DNA of 64,000 bases from Promethearchaeota archaeon (GTDB lineage Archaea > Asgardarchaeota > Lokiarchaeia > Sigyniarchaeales > SOKP01). Position numbers and translations under genes: made by a program. The first letter of the stretch is position 1, and each line of letters begins with the position of its first letter. Shown one piece after another: positions 27,173-35,922 of this stretch. Location: assembly GCA_016840165.1 (NCBI GenBank), contig JAEOSU010000072.1, positions 248,001-312,000 on the forward strand, written 5' to 3'. The notes beneath the pieces are model-generated. The model was not told the DNA's origin. It did no database searches and saw only the letters and a program-made list of their open reading frames with translations.

Positions 27173-28765
27173 TTAAGTTTCTTTTATATTATCAATGGCT
27201 AATTCTGCAGCTTCACAAACATAATCACATTCATCATGAATCATTCCTTGTAATGCAGAAAGAACCTCAGTAGAGTCTACTCCAAGCATTCCCAATGCTT
27301 CGGTGGCTCGCCATCGTACATCTTTATTTTTGTCGGATAAAGCTCTAATTAAGGACGGAATTGCCTTAGTAGCAAATAATCCTAATTTACCAATAGCAAG
27401 CGCTGCTTCTCTACGTACATTAGCTTTCTTATCAAGTAAAGCACCTTCTAAAGCATTAAGAGCAGCATTGGATTCCACTCCAATCTTTCCTAAAGTCCTC
27501 GCAACTTCTAGTCGTATATAATTTTTTTTACTATTCAATTGCGTGATAATGAAATTTATAGGTTCATCTTTGTTTATACCAATTCCACCAATAGATGCAA
27601 TTAATAGTACTTTTTGCTTGTTATTTAAATCGAATAACTTATGGAACCATAAATAATACCCCAAACTAAGATATATGATATCTATTATTATAAATATTGC
27701 ATATATTATTGAATAAAAAAACGATATAAAAGCAAAAATAGTCCCTAGACCCCCTAAATTCATTAAAACAAAAAGTAGGGGTAATCCTGGTGTAAATAGA
27801 TAAATCATACTTAAAACTAATAAAACCCAAAAAATTGGAAATCGAATAGTTTGTTTACTAAAAAGAGGAATGTGAAACTCATCATAAGCTTTTATTATGG
27901 ATGGGATAGCAGTTTCCCCGATGCTTCGCAGCGCATCAGTGGCTATACCTCGAACAGATTCTACTTTATCGTCTAATAAACCAGAGATTTTTTCTAAAAC
28001 CTCGGGACTGGATATTTTTAATTCACCTAAAGTTTCAACCGCACATCTTCTAACGATAGCATTCTTATGCTTTAAGGAATCTAATAAATAAGGTAGGGTA
28101 GGTTCGCCAATTTGAGCAAGTGTAGATATTACCCTATTTCTTACCCTCCAATCATCATCACTAAGAGCATGAATGAGAGTAGGAATAGATTTTATAGTAT
28201 TTTTTCCAATTCCACTTATTGCTTCTGCTGATGCGGTTCTTACAGTCCAATTCGGATCTCTCATGCTTTTTGTTAAATCAGGAATAACCTCAAAAGCATC
28301 AGGACCTAATAAACCTAATGATTTCGCAGATTCAGTGCGAACACTCTCATCTTTATCCTTTAATCCATTTTTTAATATATCTATACATTCTTCAGTAGCA
28401 ACACAGATTCTTCCTAATGAATTAACCACTGAACTACGAATAGAAACTTCTTTCTCATTTATAAGATCAGCTAATCTTGGAATGGATGGAGACGCTATAT
28501 GCCCGATTTTACCCAGAGACCGAGCTGCCTCACGTCTTACGCTCCAATCTTCATCATTAAGATATTTGGTTATTTTTGAAACTGCTTTTGGCCCAGCTTT
28601 TTCACCAAGCTCTCCGAGAACGAATATAGAATTAAAACGAATAGATCTTATTTCATTATCAACTTGCGTAACCACATCATCAATAACGGAAGGATCTTTT
28701 TCTATTCTTCCGAGAACTAGATCAATCCTTGCATCTCTTAATAATTGTTCTAAAGAAGCAGACAT
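27173..28765 (-). CDS. HEAT-repeat protein with an internal membrane region
   Basis: The 530-residue protein has about nine HEAT (PBS-lyase type) repeats in residues 1-290, with repeated D-x-x-V-R-x-x-A-x-x-x-L-G units such as DEDWSVRREAARSLGKIG and DPNWTVRTASAEAISGIG. Residues about 308-385 are three hydrophobic segments, and three to four more repeats follow (KKANVRREAALAIGKLG, DKNKDVRWRATEALGMLG). So two HEAT scaffolds are joined across the membrane region. It starts 11 bases after livF, in the same transcript; an AAGGTGA precedes its ATG. A role as scaffold for the transporter is inference. Confidence 0.75.
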   Translation of the reverse strand: MSASLEQLLRDARIDLVLGRIEKDPSVIDDVVTQVDNEIRSIRFNSIFVLGELGEKAGPKAVSKITKYLNDEDWSVRREAARSLGKIGHIASPSIPRLADLINEKEVSIRSSVVNSLGRICVATEECIDILKNGLKDKDESVRTESAKSLGLLGPDAFEVIPDLTKSMRDPNWTVRTASAEAISGIGKNTIKSIPTLIHALSDDDWRVRNRVISTLAQIGEPTLPYLLDSLKHKNAIVRRCAVETLGELKISSPEVLEKISGLLDDKVESVRGIATDALRSIGETAIPSIIKAYDEFHIPLFSKQTIRFPIFWVLLVLSMIYLFTPGLPLLFVLMNLGGLGTIFAFISFFYSIIYAIFIIIDIIYLSLGYYLWFHKLFDLNNKQKVLLIASIGGIGINKDEPINFIITQLNSKKNYIRLEVARTLGKIGVESNAALNALEGALLDKKANVRREAALAIGKLGLFATKAIPSLIRALSDKNKDVRWRATEALGMLGVDSTEVLSALQGMIHDECDYVCEAAELAIDNIKET

Positions 28766-28776
28766 TTTGATTCACC

Positions 28777-29490
28777 TTATATTCCTAAATAAACTTTTTT
28801 AATTCTTGGCTCTTTTACTAATTGCTCTTTTGTACCTCTCATCTCAATTTTGCCCTCTTCGAGCACATGGATATTTTCACCTACCTCCATAGCGAGAGCT
28901 GCGTCTTGTTCAATCAATAGAGTTGTTGTACCTTCTTCTTTAATCTTATTTATCGCCTGAAAAATAGTGTCTTTAATTTTTGGAGCTAATCCCAATGAGG
29001 GTTCATCTAATAATAAGAGTTTAGGATTAGCCATTAACGATCTTGCAATTGCGAGCATCTGTTGTTCACCGCCACTCAGAGTACCTGCTCTTTGTTTTTT
29101 TCTTTCTTTTAGTCGAGGGAATATTTCAAATATAAATTCCAGTAATTCATTATACTTTTGTTTGTCTTTAAGAGTATTAGCCCCTAAGTCAATATTTTCC
29201 ATAACTGTCATATCATAGAATAATCTCCGTCGTTCAGGACAGTGAGCTATCCCTCTCTTTGCTATTTTATGAGGTTTCATACCATCAATTCGCTCTCCTA
29301 AAAATTCAATTTTACCACGATCAGGTTCTTCTAGTCCAGAAATTACTTTTAGAAGAGTAGATTTTCCGGCACCATTCGGACCTATTACGGCATCAAGAGC
29401 TTTTTCTTCAACTTTTAAGTTTATTTCTTCCAGTGCTCGTGCTTTTTCATAATAATGATATATTTTTTTCAATTCAAGCAAATCCTTCAC
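28777..29490 (-). CDS. livF: Branched-chain-type ABC transporter ATPase LivF
   Basis: The 237-residue ATPase begins with GTG inside AGAGGTGAAG and overlaps the end of livG by 17 bases. It has Walker A GPNGAGKST, the LivF-typical HCPERRRLFYDMTVMENI, signature LSGGEQQM, Walker B LLLDEPSLGLAP and His-loop region LLIEQDA. The E-Q-D after Walker B strand is characteristic of LivF. It is the second nucleotide-binding subunit of the transporter. The HEAT protein follows 11 bases later. Confidence 0.9.
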   Translation of the reverse strand: MKDLLELKKIYHYYEKARALEEINLKVEEKALDAVIGPNGAGKSTLLKVISGLEEPDRGKIEFLGERIDGMKPHKIAKRGIAHCPERRRLFYDMTVMENIDLGANTLKDKQKYNELLEFIFEIFPRLKERKKQRAGTLSGGEQQMLAIARSLMANPKLLLLDEPSLGLAPKIKDTIFQAINKIKEEGTTTLLIEQDAALAMEVGENIHVLEEGKIEMRGTKEQLVKEPRIKKVYLGI

Positions 29491-30148
29491 CTCTTCCTAA
29501 ATATGCTTCTAACACAATTTTGTTATTTGCAACTTCTTGGGGTGGGCCTTCGGCTATATATTTTCCTTGATGCATTGCTATCACCCTTGGAACTAAGTGC
29601 ATCAATTCCCGTAATACATGTCCCGTCATAAAAACAGTTACTCCATCATCGTGCAATTTATTGATCAAATCAGTAATTCCTTCTTGTTCTTCATGGGAAA
29701 GTCCGCTAAATGGTTCATCAAGCAAAAGAAATTGGGGATTAGTCCCAAGAGCTTTAGATATTTGTAGTTTTCGTAGATCTCCATGGGGAAGTATAATTGG
29801 AGGAATTCTAGCCTTATCAACTAAACCAGTTGATGCAAGTATTGTACTGGCATATTCCTCCACTCCATATTGTTTTGAGGCTTTTCGACTTCTCTTCGAC
29901 AAGCAAGGAACGACTACATTATCGAGTAAAGTCATATAACGAAAATATCGCACTATTTGAAAGGTTCTAGCAATACCTAAATTTACAATCTTAAATGGCT
30001 TCATACCAGTTATGTCTTGACCATTAAATCTAATAGATCCTGAAGATGGCTTTTCTAAGCCAGAGATCATGTTAAAGATTGTTGTCTTTCCTGCTCCATT
30101 TGGTCCAATAAGCCCAACAAACTCTCCACGATGTATTTCAAAGCTCAT
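29474..30148 (-). CDS. livG: Branched-chain-type ABC transporter ATPase LivG (start uncertain)
   Basis: From the first in-frame ATG the product is 224 residues with Walker A GPNGAGKTT near 15-23, GIARTFQIVRYF, LLLDEPFSGLS and MTGHVLREL. The usual LivG N-terminus lies upstream in the same frame (ILEVKNLTKKFSGLTAVND, 30149-30208) but has no ATG, GTG or TTG. A GTG at 30224 with good ribosome-binding context is one base out of frame across an A8 run (30214-30221); losing one A would give MKKIGIILEVKNLTKKF. So either the sequence has an extra base, the gene uses ATT (30208) or ATA, or slippage occurs. The signature motif LSGGE is also replaced (LPHGDLRKLQI). Confidence 0.8.
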   Translation of the reverse strand: MSFEIHRGEFVGLIGPNGAGKTTIFNMISGLEKPSSGSIRFNGQDITGMKPFKIVNLGIARTFQIVRYFRYMTLLDNVVVPCLSKRSRKASKQYGVEEYASTILASTGLVDKARIPPIILPHGDLRKLQISKALGTNPQFLLLDEPFSGLSHEEQEGITDLINKLHDDGVTVFMTGHVLRELMHLVPRVIAMHQGKYIAEGPPQEVANNKIVLEAYLGRGEGFA

Positions 30149-30225
30149 ATCATTAACCGCTGTGAGTCCTGAGAATTTCTTAGTTAAATTCTTAACTTCT
30201 AATATAATTCCTATTTTTTTTCACC

Positions 30226-31278
30226 TCATCTTCCTAATAAAACTAACCAAAAATCTCTAAGGTGTTCTAATGCTGGTTTTAAAACTCCTTCAGATGCAAA
30301 TCGAATGATTAAAATAAGTAGAATTGAAAAAATAAAGAGAGGTTCAGCAAAATCTACTAAAAATGCAAAAAATGGTATATTCGACAAAAACTCAGATATA
30401 AATACCAAAGCTTCACTTAAAAAAACAAATATAAAAGCTCCAAGAGCACCACCGGATATTGTGGCTAGACCACCTAAAGCTACCATAATTAATGCATAAA
30501 ATGAATATAATGGTTGATATATTAAAGGATTTATCGCATTATTATACATAGCCCAAAGCGCTCCTGCTAAACCTGCAAATAAAGCACTTATCATAAATGC
30601 TATCACTTTATATTTAGTTGTATTAATACCTGAAGATTCTGATCCTCTCTCGTCATCTCGGATTGATTTTAAAATAGTCCCTAAATTTGATTTTGTTAAA
30701 CGGATCATGATAATTATTGATACGATCATAAAAATGAATACTACATAATATGAGACCGTAGCAATCGGCGATATACTTGGCACACCAGGTATTCCCTCAT
30801 CACCATGTAAAATGGGTTTTAAATCCCATAATCCGAACACCTGCCGGAATATAATGCCAATAACTAGTGTTGCTAAGGCTAAATAAGGTCCTTTCATTCT
30901 TAATGTCATATAACCAATAGCTAATCCTAATAATACAGCAACCAGAAGACTAATCCATATTGCAATTGCCCAATGAAGATGATATGTCACTAAAAGTTCA
31001 GCAATAACATATCCAGAAATACCAAGAAAGATAGCATGCCCAAAACTTACTTTCCCTGTGAAACCAGCTAATAAATCCCAACTTGCGGCATAAATAGAAT
31101 AAATCATGGCAAGCATGAATACTTTTAGGACATATGTATTAGTACTTACTAAGGGAAACAATGATAGTCCTATCACGCAAAAAATTGTTAGACCCCCTTT
31201 AAATTCTCGCGCCCAACTTGCAAAATATTTTGGAAATCCAGATATTTTTTCCCGAACCTTATTAGTTTTATTCGACAT
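30226..31278 (-). CDS. livM: Branched-chain-type ABC transporter permease LivM
   Basis: The 350-residue permease has about nine to ten hydrophobic segments and the LivM conserved block SWDLLAGFTGKVSFGHAIFLGISGYV (about 65-92) and GPYLALATLVIGIIFRQVF, with the cytoplasmic loop KSNLGTILKSIRDDERGSESSGINTTKYKVIAF. It forms the membrane channel with LivH. The start is 30 bases after the livH stop and the end is a TGA inside the ribosome binding region of livG. Confidence 0.9.
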   Translation of the reverse strand: MSNKTNKVREKISGFPKYFASWAREFKGGLTIFCVIGLSLFPLVSTNTYVLKVFMLAMIYSIYAASWDLLAGFTGKVSFGHAIFLGISGYVIAELLVTYHLHWAIAIWISLLVAVLLGLAIGYMTLRMKGPYLALATLVIGIIFRQVFGLWDLKPILHGDEGIPGVPSISPIATVSYYVVFIFMIVSIIIMIRLTKSNLGTILKSIRDDERGSESSGINTTKYKVIAFMISALFAGLAGALWAMYNNAINPLIYQPLYSFYALIMVALGGLATISGGALGAFIFVFLSEALVFISEFLSNIPFFAFLVDFAEPLFIFSILLILIIRFASEGVLKPALEHLRDFWLVLLGR

Positions 31279-31308
31279 AAATTTTTCTACACTTTAATAT
31301 TGATTTTT

Positions 31309-32184
31309 CTAATCAATTTCTTTTTTACCAAAAAGACCCCTTGGACGTATTATTAAAATTATAATTAGAACTATTATTGGCATTAGAGTGGATATAACAG
31401 GATTAAGAAAGTAAGCTGTAAAAATTCTCACATACCCCAGAATAAAGGCACCAATTAAACTACCTTTAAGACTGCCCATGCCACCCAAAATAACTATAGC
31501 AATCGAATCTGTTAATACAACCCACCCAAGATAAGGAGCCACTCTATCTAATGGTGTATAAAGTATTGCTGCTAACCCGGCTAAAAAAGCAGAGATCATA
31601 ACCGTATACATTACAATTCTATCGACATTTATGCCCATCAAGCTTGCAGCTTCACGATCCTGGGAGACTGCTCTGACAGCCTTTCCTAATTTGCTTTTGC
31701 TAATAAAGAGCATTACAAGAGATATTATCACTATTGAAGAAACAATTAATATGATTTGGTGGAGTTGAATTGTAACATCAAAAAAATTAAAACTCATATC
31801 CCAGATGGTTGAAATATGTTTAGTTTCAGGTTCAAAAAGAACACCTACTAATTGTTCTGCAAAAAATGCAAGAGCAAATGTACCAATCATAACACTTACT
31901 TCGTTTTCATGCAAGGGTTTTATCAATAGCAAATAGGTCAACATCCCAATTATAATAATGAAAACTATTGCTATACCCATTCCTAATAAAAATGCAGTAT
32001 CACCAAGATTGGGAGTAAGGGTTGACCATATCCAATAAAAAATATAACTAGCTAGAAGATAAAAGGCTCCTTGGGCCAAGTTCAAAATACGTCCAACTCC
32101 GTAAACCAATGAATAACCCAAAGAATATAAAGCATATATTAAGCTTTGAATTAAACCGAAGAATAAAAAATCTACAATGATCAC
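31309..32184 (-). CDS. livH: Branched-chain-type ABC transporter permease LivH
   Basis: The 291-residue permease has about eight membrane segments, the LivH block YSLGYSLVYGVGRILNLAQGAFYLL near 20-45 and the coupling-helix loop SKLGKAVRAVSQDREAASLMGINVDRIVM near 165-195, then VILGGMGSLKGSLIGA. It is the first gene of the minus-strand livHMGF-HEAT run. The binding-protein gene starts 225 bases away on the other strand, so the two sets share one regulatory region. Confidence 0.9.
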   Translation of the reverse strand: MIIVDFLFFGLIQSLIYALYSLGYSLVYGVGRILNLAQGAFYLLASYIFYWIWSTLTPNLGDTAFLLGMGIAIVFIIIIGMLTYLLLIKPLHENEVSVMIGTFALAFFAEQLVGVLFEPETKHISTIWDMSFNFFDVTIQLHQIILIVSSIVIISLVMLFISKSKLGKAVRAVSQDREAASLMGINVDRIVMYTVMISAFLAGLAAILYTPLDRVAPYLGWVVLTDSIAIVILGGMGSLKGSLIGAFILGYVRIFTAYFLNPVISTLMPIIVLIIILIIRPRGLFGKKEID

Positions 32185-32315
32185 GTTAATTTATCAACTC
32201 GATAATTGATGTAATCAAAAGATTTAAACAAAATGTCCCATCTAATGACCATTTAATATTAAAAATATTTGTTTTTATCCTATAAAAAGATTACTTTATT
32301 CTAGTTTGCTTCTAA

Positions 32316-32398
32316 ACAATTTTTACAAATTGTGCCAATATTTAAATACATCCTTATCAAAACTAGTTAATATCCAAAATTTATTTACAAAAATTTGT
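32316..32398. promoter_or_regulatory. Operator-like repeats between livH and the binding-protein gene
   Basis: The divergent region 32185-32409 holds ACAATTTTTACAAATTGT (32316-32333, seven-base arms), a TATA-like ATTTAAATAC near 32339, and ACAAAAATTTGT (32387-32398), a similar smaller palindrome just before the binding-protein ATG at 32410. The two palindromes share the ACAAW-WTTGT ends. They could be sites for one regulator of both transcripts; such AT palindromes also occur by chance here. Confidence 0.35.
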
Positions 32399-32409
32399 GA
32401 GAATTTAAT

Positions 32410-33927
32410 ATGGAACAATTAACAAAAAGAATATTAGCAATCGTACTGATTGCGGTAATAGGAGTTGCTATAGGATTTACAGTTTGGATCTTTGTTGCCC
32501 CTTATGTTTGGAGCAATGTAGATGTGCCTGGGATGGAAAATGAAGCTGCTATCCCTGAAGATCGAATAATCAAAATTGGAGTTGCGGGTGATACTAAAAG
32601 AATTCATGGTCGAGGCCAATATCAAGGAGCGTATTTAGCAGCATATGAAATCAATACTGGAACTGGAGCAATCGGATCGAAATATTTCCCTGGGGGAGGT
32701 ATTACCATTGGCGGTCAAAAATATTATATTGGTATAACCTCGGAGGATACTGATGAAGCTAATCCACAACTAGATACTGCTAAAGGTACCGTTGCGGCAG
32801 ATAGGTTAGTATATTATAAAAACGTGCAATTTGCTTTGGGAGGATTTAGGACAGAATCTCTTTTAGCATACCGAGAAGTTTTTATGGAGAATGCTATTCC
32901 TTTTATCAATACAGGTTCTGCAACAGATAGTTTCTGCGAAGATGTAAAAGACAATTATGCAAGATATAAATATTTCTTCCAAGACAATCCAATTAAGGGC
33001 TCGGATTTAGCATCAGAACTTATTAGACTGCTTATGACATCTTCAGTAATATTTTCAGCCTTTCCACCCTCTTTAGGAGGTGCTGGTCAACCTGTAATAC
33101 GGTTTTCGATTGTACGAGAACAGCTAGAATGGACGGAAGGTTTCAAAGATGCAATCGTTGCTGTGTTAACAAATCTAACAGGTACTAACCCCTTAATAGA
33201 AATGGTATTTACAGGGTTAGACATTACGATTCCTCAAAACATTGGAGAAACTGAGATGCGAGCTCATTGGTTAAACCTTGATGGTAACAATACTCAAATT
33301 GTAGTACCTATTATATCTGGTGAGGCAGGTAGTACATTTACTACTACTTATGGCGATATAAATCCAGGTATTATTCCCATAGGAATAAATGTTATGTCGC
33401 AAGCTGGGGACTATTGGACCACCACAGGTGGTAGATGTGAATACGGTGTAACCTTAGAATCAGTATTAAGAACAAACAAAACTACGCTAACACAACCAGT
33501 ATGGGATGCATATCTTGCGAGATGGTTAGAAAGTCCAATCTATACAGCAGTTGGAGCGATTGATGCTGTGCTCCATTATGCATGGGCGATTAATGCTTCA
33601 CAATCCCTTAATCCGGACACAATCGTAGCACAGCTTGAAACATTAGACAAGGCTAATGCCATTGAATGTACTGCTGGATGGATAGCGTATGATGATGGTT
33701 CTACTGGAGCTACTAGACATTGTACAACAGAAGGTTGGCCTTATGGTGCTGCTCTTGCAGTACAATGGTATAATGGTTTTAAGAGATTAGTACCTGGTGC
33801 TTTGATTTATCCAAGTGATCCTTGGTCAAGTGCCATTCATCCCTTATATACCCCTCCCTATGGCTACCTTGAAGGCATGAACTATACAGTACTTCCACCG
33901 GGATTAAATCCACCTACTCCTCCTTAA
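32410..33927 (+). CDS. Substrate-binding protein of the Liv-type ABC transporter
   Basis: The 505-residue protein begins with a membrane anchor or signal (residues 7-34, LAIVLIAVIGVAIGFTVWIFVAPYV) and continues as a periplasmic-binding fold: IIKIGVAGDTKRIHGRGQYQGAYLAAYEIN is the usual LivK start (with I.GxxGx and GxxxAxxxxN), and VQFALGGFRTES and IPFINTGSATDS match the ligand cleft region. It lacks a lipobox Cys, so it is held by the uncleaved N-terminus. It is about 100 residues longer than LivK. It diverges from the permease operon. The ligand could be an amino acid, amide or carboxylic acid. Confidence 0.8.
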   Translation: MEQLTKRILAIVLIAVIGVAIGFTVWIFVAPYVWSNVDVPGMENEAAIPEDRIIKIGVAGDTKRIHGRGQYQGAYLAAYEINTGTGAIGSKYFPGGGITIGGQKYYIGITSEDTDEANPQLDTAKGTVAADRLVYYKNVQFALGGFRTESLLAYREVFMENAIPFINTGSATDSFCEDVKDNYARYKYFFQDNPIKGSDLASELIRLLMTSSVIFSAFPPSLGGAGQPVIRFSIVREQLEWTEGFKDAIVAVLTNLTGTNPLIEMVFTGLDITIPQNIGETEMRAHWLNLDGNNTQIVVPIISGEAGSTFTTTYGDINPGIIPIGINVMSQAGDYWTTTGGRCEYGVTLESVLRTNKTTLTQPVWDAYLARWLESPIYTAVGAIDAVLHYAWAINASQSLNPDTIVAQLETLDKANAIECTAGWIAYDDGSTGATRHCTTEGWPYGAALAVQWYNGFKRLVPGALIYPSDPWSSAIHPLYTPPYGYLEGMNYTVLPPGLNPPTPP

Positions 33928-33940
33928 GAAATTAAATAAA

Positions 33941-33951
33941 TTTTTTTTTTT
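33941..33951 (+). terminator. T-tract terminator after the binding-protein gene
   Basis: An uninterrupted run of eleven T begins 14 bases after the TAA of the binding-protein gene, followed by more T-rich sequence. T-tracts on the coding strand terminate archaeal transcription without a hairpin. It lies in the 64-base gap between convergent genes. Confidence 0.55.
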
Positions 33952-33991
33952 CTATTTCTATTTATTTTTAAAATTAGAGTATAAGATACAT

Positions 33992-34936
33992 TCAGTTTTT
34001 TGTTGAAAATCCATTTTTTAAGCTGAGAATTCGATTTGAGCTTTTATCAAATTGGATGTTTATTGAATAAAAAGAACCAGAAAAATAACTTTCAGAAAGA
34101 AGTAAATAAAGTGTAAATTCTTTCTCGCTTTCTTTAAATTGAGGAAGTATGTATTCCCATTTAAGGAAAAAAGTATATTTTTTACAAATACCTAAGGCTT
34201 GCTTGTAGATTATTTCTTTTTGTGAATTTTTTTCTATCGTTGTCTCATATAAAGTAGTGCTTTTCTCTTTGAATTGTATTTTTTTAGTTAATTTAAATGT
34301 TATTTTATCCTCATTAGATTGGTTTTGATAAACTAAATAGGTAAAAGGAAATATACCTGGTATATAATGGGCATAATTGGGCAATCTTAATTGAACCCAG
34401 ACTTTTGTAATAATTCTATAGGAGAAATAAAAGAGATAAAACCCAAGGATGAAATAAATTATAGGTGAGAAATATAAAGAAGGCCATAAGAAAAATACCA
34501 CAAAATAGAAAAGAATTATTGAACCTGAAACCGTTGCTAAAGCGATATTGATGGCTCTATCGATAAAAAATCTCACTCTTTTTTTATAAAATGGATAAAA
34601 AAGGGGAATTTTAGAGGCAGATAAGAAATCTAATGTTAAATGCAAGCTATAAAATAGAAATCCAACTACCCATACTAAGAGAAAGGGTTCTTGTAAAAGA
34701 AATGATGAAAATATTCCGATTAACCCTGAAAATAAGAAGGCAAAGAAGTAGGAATGAGAAACTCCTTTATGAGAGAGGAGAGGGGTGTCTTTTATTCTTT
34801 TTAATGGCTCTAAGATTATGTCAAAGTCAGCTATCACAGCCATAATAATGCCATACAATACAATACTGAAATTAAATGAATTCAGTGTGAATAAGCTCAA
34901 CAGAATCCCCATTAAAAAATGAGTAAAAAAGTCCAT
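33992..34936 (-). CDS. Membrane-bound metal-dependent hydrolase, YdjM (DUF457) family
   Basis: The frame opens at 35017, but the ATG at 34936 preceded by AAGGA is the better start: it gives 314 residues beginning MDFFTHFLMG, the YdjM start. The pattern D-x-x-T-H, then VIADFDIILEPL, and LLSHKGVSHSYFF (His cluster near 70) are the family's metal-binding residues, set among about five membrane segments. The C-terminal 130 residues are soluble, unlike short YdjM proteins. Function in archaea is unknown; relatives hydrolyse phospho- or lipid substrates or take part in stress responses. Confidence 0.7.
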   Translation of the reverse strand: MDFFTHFLMGILLSLFTLNSFNFSIVLYGIIMAVIADFDIILEPLKRIKDTPLLSHKGVSHSYFFAFLFSGLIGIFSSFLLQEPFLLVWVVGFLFYSLHLTLDFLSASKIPLFYPFYKKRVRFFIDRAINIALATVSGSIILFYFVVFFLWPSLYFSPIIYFILGFYLFYFSYRIITKVWVQLRLPNYAHYIPGIFPFTYLVYQNQSNEDKITFKLTKKIQFKEKSTTLYETTIEKNSQKEIIYKQALGICKKYTFFLKWEYILPQFKESEKEFTLYLLLSESYFSGSFYSINIQFDKSSNRILSLKNGFSTKN

Positions 34937-35067
34937 ATTCCTTAAATAAGAAATTTTAATGTATATTTTAAGTTTAATATTTTTATTTATAATTTCTATA
35001 ATAATGAGTTTAATCATAAATAAAAATTCTTAATTTACTAAACTTAAAGGAGGCATTCCTTTTGTTC

Positions 35068-35094
35068 CTCTTTCACAAACATTTCTTGAAAGAG
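35068..35094 (-). terminator. Hairpin past the end of the hgcAB-like operon
   Basis: CTCTTTC (35068-35074) and GAAAGAG (35088-35094) form a perfect seven-base stem with a 13-base loop. It lies about 130 bases after the last gene of the operon on the minus strand, in a gap (34937-35220) with no convincing gene. It may mark the transcript end or be a processing site; archaea do not rely on hairpins to terminate, so this is tentative. Confidence 0.25.
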
Positions 35095-35220
35095 TTCATT
35101 CCAAGCTTAGTTCTATTTCGTTTGAAAATAATGGGCAAAATATTCATTATCTTTACCGAATTTCTTTCTAATCACTATTTTAAAAGAACTTATTTCAAAC
35201 CGATTTTTCACTTTTTCTCA

Positions 35221-35577
35221 TCAACATCCAACATCTGGTTGTAATTGAATATAACTGTCAGGATAGACATTAAATTCAATTTTATCCCGAATGGGATTGA
35301 ATTTTTGCATCAATCCGTTCTCATCTGGAGCATAAGCATAGATTCCAACATCATCATAAATGCTATTTGTTTTAAAATCGACAAGCAATTGCATGTAATT
35401 GTGAATATAGCCCTCATTTATAGGAAAAATTGTTTTTTGTGTATCCTTTGCTTCTATTTTATCAACCATCGCAAGACATTCCAAGAACGTAGCATCTTCT
35501 TTTATTGTAAGATTGTATTTCTTTCCGTGTTGAAGCCCCTTAATCGGTAAACTAATCTCAAAAGTTATTTTTTTAAT
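35221..35577 (-). CDS. Small unrecognised protein ending in Gly-Cys, last gene of the hgcAB-like operon
   Basis: The frame encodes about 118 residues starting near IKKITFEISLPIKGLQHGKKYNL and ending DSYIQLQPDVGC. No in-frame ATG or GTG exists; a strong GGAGGG (35584-35589) lies six bases before ATT at 35577, while the nearest ATG (35591) is out of frame by one base across an A7 run. A TTG at 35484 would cut off 31 residues of evidently coding sequence. The strand-helix-strand order is compatible with a beta-grasp fold, and the C-terminal Cys may bind metal, but I do not recognise the family. Confidence 0.6.
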   Translation of the reverse strand: MKKITFEISLPIKGLQHGKKYNLTIKEDATFLECLAMVDKIEAKDTQKTIFPINEGYIHNYMQLLVDFKTNSIYDDVGIYAYAPDENGLMQKFNPIRDKIEFNVYPDSYIQLQPDVGC

Positions 35578-35613
35578 AATATTCCCTCCATTGTTTAAAT
35601 TAAATATTTATGC

Positions 35614-35889
35614 TTAAATTAACCCTTTTTGTTTCAATATATTTGGTAATTCTTTTTTTAATAAATATGAAGCTGTAAAGATCCTATTATTATCCACTAC
35701 CGCACATTTACTATGAAGATTTAGATTACGTGCCTCTTCAGAATTCAAGTTTTTAGTATCGTAATCTATATATTTTATATAAGGAGTAAGTGCTTCAAAA
35801 ATTCTATTTACAAATTTGTCCCATTCGCAAGCACACGCATCTAATGGAACATATATATTTACTGTTAATTTTTCATTCGATTTTTCCAT
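35614..35889 (-). CDS. Thioredoxin-like small protein with a CxC motif
   Basis: The 91-residue protein begins LTVNIYVPLDACACEWDKFVNRIFEAL, a beta strand followed by a CxC motif (Cys18, Cys20) at the start of a helix, the place of the CxxC in thioredoxins. A third Cys occurs in LHSKCAVVDN, where thioredoxins have a cis-Pro strand. A thiol-disulfide or metal-thiol carrier role is inferred. It sits 33 bases after the hgcB-like gene and 36 before the Gly-Cys protein. The family is not named with confidence. Confidence 0.6.
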   Translation of the reverse strand: MEKSNEKLTVNIYVPLDACACEWDKFVNRIFEALTPYIKYIDYDTKNLNSEEARNLNLHSKCAVVDNNRIFTASYLLKKELPNILKQKGLI

Positions 35890-35922
35890 TACTTATTATA
35901 GCACCTTTTTATTATTAACATT

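Noticed and set aside
27173..28765. Tandem DNA repeats in the HEAT gene
   Set aside because: Similarity is at the protein level and imperfect, as expected for HEAT units; no exact DNA repeat of notable length was seen.
34937..35220. Minus-strand 32-codon frame (GTG start, KNRFEISSFKIVIRK)
   Set aside because: It is short, lacks a clear ribosome binding site at proper distance and has no recognisable motif; the hairpin follows it.
35614..35889. ArsD-type arsenic chaperone
   Set aside because: ArsD has vicinal Cys12-Cys13-Cys18 near the start; this protein has a CxC after a beta strand, which fits a thioredoxin-like fold better.
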